A DNA stretch of 64,000 nt from Megalonaias nervosa (lineage: Eukaryota; Mollusca; Bivalvia; Unionida; Unionidae), in assembly GCA_016617855.1 (NCBI GenBank), contig JAECUM010000796.1:96536-160535 (forward strand), in the 5' to 3' direction. Each line of letters begins with the position of its first letter. Position 1 is the stretch's first letter. A model generated the notes under the pieces. The model was given only the letters and a program-made list of their open reading frames with translations. It was not told the origin of the DNA and did no database searches. This document shows, piece by piece, positions 24,301 through 36,300 of this stretch. The position numbers and the translations under genes are program-made.

Positions 24301-27300
24301 CTTTCCTCAAAGTTTGGTAGAGGTATGTAATATATGTGATACTACAGTGTGGAATCCATTTTTATTCTCTGAGTCACACTGACCATGACCTTTTGACTAA
24401 AATGTCAACAGGGTTCTTCCCCACTGCAAGTGTAAGCCTTCCACAAATTCTGGTAACTGTTGATGATACAGAACTCAAGTTATTGTAACTTCTTCTTCTA
24501 TATGGTCACACTGACCTTGACATTTGACCTTTGATGCCAAAAATTTATAGGGGCCATCCTTACTAAGGTGCATGCCATCTACTATTTTGGCAACTGTCGA
24601 TGGTGGACAACTCAAGTTATTGTGCTAAATGCATCTTGGTAACAGGCAGACAGATGGACAACATTACACCATACCATGCTTTGCCTTACAGTAGATGCAT
24701 AAAGAATATATCACAAATTTTGACTAAACCTCAATAACTATAACTGGATGCTAAAATCAAAAAGTTCCTACCTTTTCTTCGATACAAGTAAGATGAGACA
24801 GAAATAAGAGTCCCAGGGGAAACATGAAAGATCCCTAGAACTGATTTGGTGTGTTTTGGTGTTTTACAGCACAGTAACACGTTCAAGGTTATATTTTACC
24901 GACGCAAGGAGAGTAAATTACCTTGTCCAATTGAGCTGATGCAAATAATATAATTATTATATACATACTATAATTAAAGATGCCCTCAAGTCCTTTCACT
25001 AACAAATCTGGGAACAAAAATGAAAATAATCATTTGACACCTTAACTTCACCCATCACAAAACTAGTGAAAATCTAAACAAAGAAAAGAATTCTTCTACA
25101 AGTTGGAATTCTGGACATGTATTCAATTGGTGAAGTACTTTGATTTCTGAAAATACTCTGATGTCACATATTTTTGTGGGCATCTATTTTCAGGGTTTTG
25201 CAAACAAAATGACATTTTCCTCAGCAACTAATTTCATGGACTGGGGAAGAGATCATATTGTTTTCACACTGGGATCATTGTTTGCTGGGTCTTTAAATTT
25301 ATGGGTTGCTGAAACCACAATATCCATACAAATTGGAACCCCTCCAAAAATAGTTAATTCACAGCAAAATAAAGAAAAGGGTTTTATATAAATTACCTTA
25401 CCCAGTGAATGAGCATGAGTTCTGTAGCCAAAAGGATAAATTGGATCCTCCCAGTCAAACTTACAGGAAACATTGGCAGTCACTTCTGTAAAAAGATATT
25501 CATATGCCTGTATAAAAGTAGCTACTGAAAAGAAATCAATTTCCATTTGAAGACATTTTGATTAACCAACATTGCTCTCATTGGATATTAGGATATACAA
25601 AAAAATAGCACCTGGGAATGGCAAGACTTGAGTGGAGTTTTTGATTACTGTCTATCCTGTACACTGACTCAATAATACACCGACTCAACAAAAACGCAGA
25701 GAGACTAAGGATTGCTACTGAATGTACAGGATTGCTACTGAATGTATAGGATTTCTACTGAATGTACAGGATTGCTACTGAATGTACAGGATTGCTACTG
25801 AATGTATAGGATTGCTACTGAATGTACAGGATTGCTACTGAATGTACAGGATAACTCCATTATAAGGCAGATCATTATGCAGCAATGATTAATTTTCACT
25901 GAACATGGGAGTATCTTAATAAGGATTTTTATATATGTGTGTGTGATTTGGATTTTTAACATAGCTTTTAAACAATTTTTCAGTCATATTGTGACGATGT
26001 CTGCAGTGTGGCAGTCTAGCAATGAGGCATCATGCCACAGACATTTAGCATGATGTCCCACCCAGTCACATTATCCTGATACCAGGCCAACCAGCCCTAA
26101 CACTAACCTCTTAACGCTCAGCGCCAAGCAAGGCAGCTGTTAGTACCATTTTTATAAGTCTTTGGTATCACTCGACTGGGGTTCAAATCCGTGACCTCCC
26201 ACATCTGAGGCGAACGTTCTAACCACTAGGCCACCGGAGCAATATAAGGATTTTTATACAAATTTGCAGGTAGTATTATAAATTTCTATAGGTCTCACTG
26301 GCTTTTTCACTTCTTTACCAACATGCGTACATGTATTTTTTAAGTTTAAATCATTCATATTATACTTTGGTTCTGTACATAACACTCTTGGCATTATAGT
26401 AGGGTTCCCTGTCTGCTTCATATCTCCCGTATGATTTTTAATTACTGAAAATGATGCAAGTATTGATAAAACATTTAACTTGATCATCTGGGATATCATC
26501 ATCACATGAATATCTGATAAATGTCATCCAGCGTAATAACCAACATTACCTTCTGTAAATAGACTAGCAAGACAAAACTTTTCTTACTTTCTGTGTTGGG
26601 TGGTATTTCCAGGTTATATGCCAGCATCAAGTAAATACCAGCCATGTATTGTTGTCTGAAAAAAAAAAGAACCAGAATATAATTATCATCATCCATGTAC
26701 TTTATTGCCTGATATAAAATAAAAATAGGAAAACACTCAAGGCATATTTTCTGACATATCGTATATAATTCTTTTATTTTCTTTAAACCATCAAGCTGGA
26801 AAACATTCTAGCATTTAGCAACCTTTATTTTTACCAGTACATTGTGGAATACTACAGTAGATGAGTCATATGTGACACAAAACACTATGCACAATTAAAA
26901 TTGATTCTTAATTGTAGCAATGTTGCTTGTCTTCCAAACAGGAATTTTCAGACAACTCTTGGCACACATCCTCCATTTAAACACCCTTCAAGTGGTCATA
27001 TAATACGTAGTCTTTTAGGGGGTAAAATTAATTTTAATTATGTAATACTTACATGTTGCTACTGCATTGCTTACTTTTCTGGGACATAATTACTCTGGTC
27101 AATTTACTGCAAAAAATTCCCTCCTCCCATTAACGGAAAGTTCTTAAAAGTCCAGAACAAGAAAAAACAAACCCTGTCTGCCCCCAACATCACAGGCTAG
27201 TACAGAAGCTAATATCATTCCTAGGGACACAGACCACTTATGGGATGAAAACAAATTGGGAAAAGGAAATCTGGCAACAACTACAAGTATTACATCATTA

Positions 27301-30300
27301 AATTTTGTTTCAAAAAGCATATTTTAATATCAATAATACATTACCTGTCACTAATGTGTTATGAATTTGCCAGTGTGAAGGGAGTCTGATCAACTAAAAG
27401 CTGGTATAAGAAAAGATACACTCACCTTTTTGATAGGAACATTCGCTAAAGTTGTTATCTGCTTGGGCCAGTTTTTGTGCCACAACTACTGACCCTGAAG
27501 CAAATATGCATATGATCTGGTGTACCATAGACCAAAAGTAGAAGAAGGTAATGTGCCTGCCAAAATGGAACCTTCACATATTCCAATGACAAGCAAGTGA
27601 GATAACTTGAACCTCATAGGTTTAATCCACATGAATGCAAGGTCCCTCTCAGTGAGACTGATAAGCCCTCTTGATTATTAGAACAAACCACCTATAAATA
27701 GTGGATGCTGAAATATCACCAGAGCCCTTTAATGGAAGGGAAAGATGCTTCCTACCTTTCCTTCTCACTTTAAAAACAGCCAAATAGAACTGTAAAGCTG
27801 TAACTGGACAAATGAGTCAATCTTTTTCATCCCCAGCACAGATACAACTGAGACTGGGGATCTCTATAGAGAATGGAGCTCCTGAAGGAAGCTGACCTGA
27901 TGCTAAAATAAATCCTGGTTGGCAAATGAAGGAAAAAAAAAAACTGATAACTGCTATTGACCATAAACAATATTTTCTCAATAAACAGGGTATGAAGCTT
28001 GCTTCTTCATCTCACAAATGCTGAGGACAGCAGGAAAATAGGTTCTTGAAAGAAGCTTTATCCAAAGTTGATAGGGGGGTTTTGAAACAAAAAAAAAAAA
28101 AAACATGCATGAGAAACTCCATCTGGACTTTTATGAGCATGACAGTGGTCTTTGCAGCTCAAAATACTTCATGAGGTTGGAAATTTAAGAATCCGAACCA
28201 AAGGCCAGGCCTTTTGAGAAATTGAGCATGCTGGATAGGGCTGCCCTATATCCTTTAATAGAAGAAACTCGACCACTGCACCCACAGAGGGACAGCTAGA
28301 ATTAATACATTTTCTTCTACACCAATTGCAAATTATTCTCCACTAGGCAACACAAACCTTGAATATGGAGTGTCTCCTTGTCTGCAAGTTGCAACATCAC
28401 TAGAAAACTTGTCCTGGTGGTCACGTGGACTTCACTAAAAAACTTGTCCTGGTGGTCATGTGGATCACTTGAGATGAGACAACTGCAATGGCAGGGAATC
28501 TGTCAGCTGTTGTGCAGAAGAGAGCTCCTGCACTGAGACAGAAAGTCTCTCCTCTAAGGTAATGTGTTGGGCTCTGAAGCTGTTATTGTTTAGTCTGGCA
28601 AAATTCATTTTCCCTATTAATAACTGCATTAATAACTGCTAAAGATAGTGTACTTCAGACTAATTCAGGCTGATTTTTTGAGCACATGGGAGCAGACAGT
28701 TTAGTTAGTTATGTGTTAAGATCATGGACAGTTTCCACATGTATAATATCCAAAGAAATTTCAGCCACATTACATAAAAGTAATGTAGAGGTATACCAAC
28801 ATTCTCTCCATTGTACATTTTGCAAATGTAAACAACTTCACCTTACAACAGCCACTCTCTCAAAAGTTCATAATATCTGTAGAGTGCCAACTAAGCAATG
28901 TTGTGAAGAAGTCCACCAAGGGACCCCACTCTGCCTGAACAAGGACCCTGCTACACAGGTTGCTGTAGAGACTGACCATTCTATGAGGACAATCTTGCCT
29001 CTCCTGGACACACTGTCCTCCAACATTTCTTCCTACCTGGAATATGAAGAACTTGACAGGTAATCCAGTCCCAGGTGGTTTCAAACCTCCAGGCAAACTG
29101 AAAAAAGCATGTGTGCCAGCATGTCACCTGAGATATGCTACCAATGACATATTTTTGAGATGACTGTAACACACTGACTCCCTGCTTGGTTGACACAACC
29201 CTGTAGGGCTAAAAAAACCACCCCCATTTCCAAACTTATTAGGTATTGGGTTGTTTCTTCCCGGGATCACAAACCCTGAAGAACTAGCCCTTCCAGGACC
29301 AAGTGAAAATATCCACCCAAATCTGATGCACCTGTAAAACAGTCAGGAGAGAAGTATAGGGCATGTATGGGAACTCTGGTCAGAACCCTATCCCAATTTG
29401 CCCACCAGCTCAAATAGTGGTGAAATTTGGATACTCAAGAAATTCAAGCTGCCAGGAGGTTCCTGTGCAGTTTCAAGTTCACCAGAAGGAGAAACTGGAC
29501 AGGGTGCAAACGCAGTCTTCCTAGTGGAATTAAATCTGCTGCAGCCATAAGGGATAAATATAAGTCTTGACTCGCTGTACCTCCAAAAGGGCCAGGATTC
29601 TGTCTTTCCTATTCAGAGGGACACGGACTAATCCCCTCTTTGTTAAGAAATTCACCCCAACATATACAAAATCCTGAGATGTAACTAGCTCTGATTTCTC
29701 TAACATGGTTCATACAGATATTTCGTCATGAAATTCAAGCATTTTCAAAGACAAAAATTTAATTTCAAGCATTACAATTACCATATACACTCACTTATAA
29801 GTTGTGTCATACGGCAAATAACTATCATGATCTGCTGGAGCATAATGCACATGCAGATCACAGTTTGTTTTATATAATTACTCCCAACAATCTGCACAGA
29901 CCCAGATCTGTCAGCGCATTATGTGACAACAGATCTGGGTCTGTGCAGTTTGCAGTTGGACCCATCTTATAAGTAAGTATATATGATAGCTGTGTATAAA
30001 CTTAGAGGAATGTTAACTGTGCTATGTCAAGTACACCAAATATAACAAGTACTTCATTCTTAAACAAGAACTCAGGCCTAGGTAGAGTCACTGTAACTCA
30101 AACAGTTTTGGAGACATGGGGGTTTGAGTTGCAGTCATCTCGTATACATCAGTCTGGGAGTTAGCATTCTGATTTGTGAGTCCAACTGCAAACTGCACAG
30201 ACCCAGACCTGCTGGCACATAATGTGCTGGAGCAATTGAAAGAAAAAACAAGATATACCCTGGTCTGCAGGTGCATTATGCTATGGCAGATCAGAATCTT

Positions 30301-33300
30301 TGTTGTTTGCAGTCTGAGTAGACTTATAAGTGAGCATATTTATAGGTTACTGCATTTGTATGGGAAAATATGAACGAGTTTTTCGGATGGCTATACTGCA
30401 TGACCTTGGGAGTGCAGTATATCCATCCGACAAAACGAGTTCATATTTTCCCATACAAATGCAGTAACCTTTTTATTATATACTCATTTTCTTATTCTGT
30501 CCAAGGCTTAAATATATAAACAAAAATACACTACAAGAAACAAAGTAACTGAATGTATGCCGTATTCCAAACTAAATACACAAGCGTAGATGCATCATTA
30601 CACAACAACATTATTAATGCGCACGTAACTCCGCCCATATAAATTTGAAGCTGGTCGCGCGCTAGATGTAAGATTCGAAAGAAAATGGCGTTTGGTCTAC
30701 TAAAATTGAAATTTGGCATCATATTGTGAATGAATGCATATTGCAACAACTTGTCTATTTGATCTGGAATGAATACGTTTTGGTACTTTTGTCGATTCTA
30801 CGCAATTTCGTGATTATGGTCTGGATTTATCTTCATGAAGTAACTTACATCGGATTCCAGCAGTGTCTGTGCCAGTTCTACACACAGGGGTTCGTTACAA
30901 ATAAAAACAGGAGCCTAACCTGTAATAATATAACACATTATTACAGGTTAGGCTCCTATTTTTATTTGTAAAGAACCCCTGTGGTTCTACATGAGGCAGA
31001 AGTATGTTGACCTCGGCATGCGTGTTTCAGTTCTGTCATTGAACGATTCAGATCATAATGTGGGAAAAATATGAAGTCTTTCAATTGTATATTATCGAAA
31101 GGACGCTGTGGAATTTAATGTTTATTTCGTTTTGAGTGCAGTAAGGAGGATGTGTGATCAACCTTGAAAACCCATGACATGGCTCATGTAATTCTGATTT
31201 GCAGAACTAAGAAAGTACATTTTGAGGAAATTCAGGATGTAAAATTTTAAGTATATTTTTGCCATTTTTATTACCAGCTAAAGAAAACAGTTTATGTCTT
31301 ATAACTTGCATGTTATTTGTAGGGACCCTGTCTGGCGTCTATAGCTAGCCTACATCTGAAACACTGTATCAAAAAAGTTAACACGGAATGCGCCAAAGCT
31401 GCTGATATGTGGCAGTCCCTGAAACATCTGCTTTAGTTCATTCAGAAACAAATTTAATCAACCAAAACGTAAAGCGTCTACAACACAAGTGTACATGATT
31501 TGTTTACAAAGTAGTTCCTAATACACTGTTGGGCACATGTGTCTTGCACGTGAGTGCAATATGAAGGTGTGCAATATCGTAAAATATTGCACGATTCTGA
31601 CAATGTGAAGTTAATGGAGAAAAAAATGAGCATATAATAAATGGTAATACCAGTTATACCATGCACTTCTAATCCTACAAGCAAGTTTCTACTGTTTTAA
31701 ATGGTTTTAGGTTCAATAGGGCCTGAAACATCCCACTCTGAGACTATGATTTTTGATTATCATTATCGGTACTTAAGTTGATAGTTATGTTCCTACCATT
31801 AGTATGACGTAAGGTGACCTCTCATGCTGTTGATCTAATATCTTTCGACATACAGAACACATAGCTCTCTGTTTATTGCTTGGCCTTACCCATATACGCT
31901 GCATGTTTATGGCATCATCTTTTGAAAATATACATCCCAACACAGCGCACTTGATGGACTTTTTATTGGCCATAACACCCCAGGCAACAAAACAAAATGC
32001 AGGTTTTTGACTTGACCCCAACATGCTGAATAAAAATGGTATTCACTAAGTCTTTTGGTTTGTTTTATCTACAGTCATGCTAAAAAGACAGGCTTCTATA
32101 ACAATACAAGGAGCGGTGATGGCTCAGTGTTAAGATACTGGACCTATAACCAGAAAAGTGTGGGTTACATTCCCTACATTGGATCAGCATGGTATAACTT
32201 TCCGAATGTTGATGCATCAAAACACCAAAAAAAACATAATAATACAACTCTTTTTTTAAAAAAATCTTAACTATGAAATACAGAAATCAAATTCTAATTA
32301 ATTATTCTTAAAACCAAAAGGAGTCAATATTTTCTAATCAAAGAAATTTTAGGAAAAAATCAGACTATACTACTGACCTTCTGTAAAAAAAATGTAATAC
32401 AATGGAATTTTTCACCAGAATTTTAAGTCATTTAGATTTGTATATATCATAACAATATTTAGACATTCTGAAAATCCTTGTTAATTAAATCTCTTATCTC
32501 TAGCTGTTTAAAATCTATTACCTAACTGAAAATTATCACTAGCATATGGAAGACTGTACGATTTCAATAATAAGTACCTTCTCATAGACAGGTAATGTTT
32601 TCACATATAACAGCAAAACTTTCACAGTGCAAGGGATGTAAATCTATCACTAAGAATGTTTACCTTTCCTTTGTGACATACAGACGGATTCCTGAGTGGT
32701 CGGGTTGTGCATCTTCTATAATAATGGAACCAAAAATATTATTTCGCTCCTACCCACGCATCTGAAAGTCTACGACAGACACCTACATTTGAAGTAGCAG
32801 TGGTAGTTGCAGTAATAGTAGTAGTAGTCAGGAGCATAGTAACTAGTAATTCTCTACTCTACACAATACAAAGGAGAGAAGGAGTGAGAAGGGATGTAGG
32901 TCACTCCTAAATATTTAAAACATGGTATTTTGGTCTCTTAAAAATATTTCCTGTGTTACAAATATGCAGCTGTATGTGCATATGGCTAACTATGGCACTG
33001 GTGATAGTATAAACAGAAATAGCAACAGTAGTATCAATAGAAATAGAAGCAGTAGTAGAAATACATGTAGCAATAGTAGGAGTAGTAGAAATAGTAGTAG
33101 TAGTAGTGGTGGTGGTAGCAGAACTAGTAGTAGCAACAGCAGCAGTGGTAGTAGTAAAGAAAAAGTAGCAATGGAAGTATAACAGAATATAAATCTGTAC
33201 ATTTTTCTTTCATTCGATTATTTTCCTTATTCATACAAAGACACAGTTTTTATAAATATCAAATGACAATGTCTGATTTATCATTCTCTTGAGCCAAGAG

Positions 33301-36300
33301 TACTCTTGCAAACATGCTTTTGGTGCTACTACTGTTTATGGAAACAGTTGTAATGAGTGCCAGAAATACAATATTGAGTCTTTAGAACAAAGAAAATAAC
33401 AAACCATACCGCTGTCCAATAAATACAAAAGACTATATATTGATTTTGTTCTCAGTCAGTAAAAAGAACAAAATTAATATGGCATAAGAATGTGTCGAGG
33501 CTGCCAGCACATGCTTATTGATATGCCAAATCAAACAAGATTTTCCATGACTTGGAACAAAACATTATTGCAACTTTGAATTTATCACATACTTCCTCTT
33601 TACTGGTGCCTGATTATTTTCCACTATACAACATGAATGGAATTAAATACCAAATTTGGGATTTATAATAATGTAATTTGGTGCACTGAAGAATATCAAA
33701 GTGTAGATATAAGTGGAAACTCCCTGAACAGTTCCACTCTGGGTATGCAATACAGAAATAGAGATTGACTATCTGTATCAAATACCAGACCAACCAAGTA
33801 AAATGAATATAAAAGACGTAAATGTGACACGCACATGATCATGTTCAAAGAGTTAAAACAAAGAATTTTCTTACTATGATCTCTCCATAAAAGCTCTAAG
33901 ATTTGAACTACATAAGCTTCTGCTCTGCAGATTTGTTATCCAAAGATGGCAGCTATGAATGCAAAATAGTTCACTATTCAACAAAACATTAAAAAAAAAT
34001 TGGGCCTTTTTATTCAGCCTGTTAATGTTCTTAAGGATGAAAACATGGGTAACAGGTTACATGTCTAAATGATGGGTAACAAGCTGCACGTCTAAATCAT
34101 GGGCAACAGCAAGAATGACTAATGCACGGGAAACCAGTTGCATGTTTAAAACATTTATAACAGGATATATATCTAAACATGATGAACAGGTTGCTAGAAA
34201 TGTGTTTGTGGAACACCAATGCCCTGCCATCACTGTTTAAGAGCAAAATTTAACTATACTAATATATATCTGTATGTCCTGTAAAATAAAAAAATGCCAT
34301 AAAAAAAGATTTCCAGATATGTTTTTGGACATCTGGCTAAATTATTTTTTTAAAATTATAAAGTCACAGACTAATTGAAAAGACAATTTACAACATAGAT
34401 GGTTTTCTGCAGAAGTTTATGACATTAATTTTTTTATCAAATAGTAATGTATTCTCTTACCTTCAAATTTATGTACATAGTGGATTTGTACAACAATGTA
34501 GGAGATACCAGCTTGTTTACCTATGTGCAGTCCAACATCTGGAAAAGGGGAGAAAAACTAACAAAAAATTTACATGTGCAAATGTTTACATGTGGAACAT
34601 ACAACTGCAGCCAGAAAAATACCGCTGGATAATACTTCTTATCTTTAAGTTTCCTAGAGCTATATTTGACAAAAATAAAATAGAGGCATATCACATTCTG
34701 AAAAGCAACATGCATTACCATTTAATCTCTCAGGTCAACACTCTTTACGTCAACCTCAGTGTTAAAGTTGGCAGAACAGTCACTTTCCTATGACCCTCTT
34801 TTAAGTCGGTGTGTGCATTTTTACAAGAAATCTACCAGAAAAAATGGTCACTAAAAAATATTATGGATGTCTTTTTTTTTTATAAGATTAATATTACCAT
34901 ATATACTGACTGGCAAACCGAGATTGCTTGCAATATTTTCAAGTCGATTTGGAATGAGAGACAAGTTTTCAGAAATTCCTATAATCAATTATCAACTTCA
35001 CTGAGATACAAAAATAATTACAATGTTTTGTGAATAGGTGAGATCAGACCCCAAGCCACAAACATACCACTACAAGTTTGGGGGCAGATTTGATAAACTA
35101 GTTATTCTGTAATTGAATGGTGTCTTTGATGTAATGCTCATTAATTTCACCCTGGATGCAATATTAATGATTATCCCAGCCCTCTGGCTTAAATAATGAG
35201 AAACTTACTCTTGGGCATTTTAAGTGGCGGTGCATTCTTTGCCCAGGCAAATATGATCTGGTCTCTTCCAGAACACACAGCTCCACATTTCCTGATAAAA
35301 AAAAAAGAAATTAAATTTTGACATTTGCCTGCAGAAATTGTGACAGTGCCATTGTATTATCTCAAAGTTATTTGCCAAGTCTGAGATTCCTCTATTTTCA
35401 TGAGGCATATCTTATCTTGTGAGACTTCAGTGTATGCAGAGTATATAATTCACTTCAGCCATGATATTGGGGCTAGGAGGCATATATCTTCTTTCTGGCC
35501 TTTCTTTCACTGAAAACCCTATGTTGATATGATGATTCATTAAAGAGAAGTTGTTAGAAAAAGATTTTCAACTAGATGTCTCATTCATGACTAACTGTAC
35601 GAATTACAAAAAGGAAACATTCCAAAATTGCTAAATATTGTAAGACAGATTGATAGAACATTTAATTTATGCCTATTCCATGAAGAAGTCACACAGTTTT
35701 ACTGATCTGCAGGTGTCCCATACATCATGAATTTTATAGTTACTTACATATTGTTTCTTCAAAGATTTCTGTATGATGTCTTTTTGATGGAAATACAGAA
35801 AGACAGACAGCTGGACAGATTATGACATGAAGAATGCCAAGTAATTTACCAGAATGTTTCAAAGCTGGCAGGTTCCTCACAGCCAAAAAGTATGATGTGG
35901 TGGGCAGTCCCTCCATCTGCCAATGCTTCATACTGAACTGTGAAGGGAAAAGAAACAGGGTTTGTAATATGCAAAAACCTTCAAACTGGATAGAAAATTA
36001 AATATTTACAATAGTAAAGGAATGTACTTTTTAATATCAATTAACAAACATCACTGCATCATTGAGTTGCTTGCAAATAAATTGGTCAGAAAATATGCCG
36101 AGTCTATTCCAACATTATTATTATTATTATTATGATCATTATCATTATTAAATTTAATTCTATATTCAATTTATTAAACACTTCATTCAAAATCTAAAAT
36201 AATCCAACATTAAAGTAACAAATAGTTTGGGTGCAAAAAGCATGTGAAAAACAGACATTATCTTTTCAAAGGGACTACTTCATATCCTAAAATATTAATA

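Larger units (their letters stand above)
22133..25401 (-). other. PAM intron 8
   Basis: 3.3 kb. Two copies of the Y-TIR MITE, three units of the ~140-bp family (23095-23530), and a ~130-bp repeat rich in TGACCTTGACC motifs (24070-24640). Confidence 0.75.
25486..26587 (-). other. PAM intron 7
   Basis: 1.1 kb. Contains a 20-bp tandem repeat and a SINE with a perfect target-site duplication. Confidence 0.85.
26656..32663 (-). other. PAM intron 6
   Basis: 6 kb. Contains a less AT-rich repeat-derived stretch (about 27.6-29.7 kb), two MITE copies, two long hairpins with a CpG-bearing segment between them, and a plus-strand SINE. Confidence 0.75.
32716..34460 (-). other. PAM intron 5
   Basis: 1.7 kb with a (TAG)n-type trinucleotide stretch and a ~31-bp degenerate repeat. 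Confidence 0.8.

Noticed and set aside
28686..29063. 125-codon plus-strand ORF
   Set aside because: Overlaps dispersed repeat family X. The frame is not kept in the other copies, and no motif is seen.
32922..33202. Ser/Asn-rich and Leu-rich ORFs on opposite strands
   Set aside because: Both come from the AGT/AGC trinucleotide stretch.
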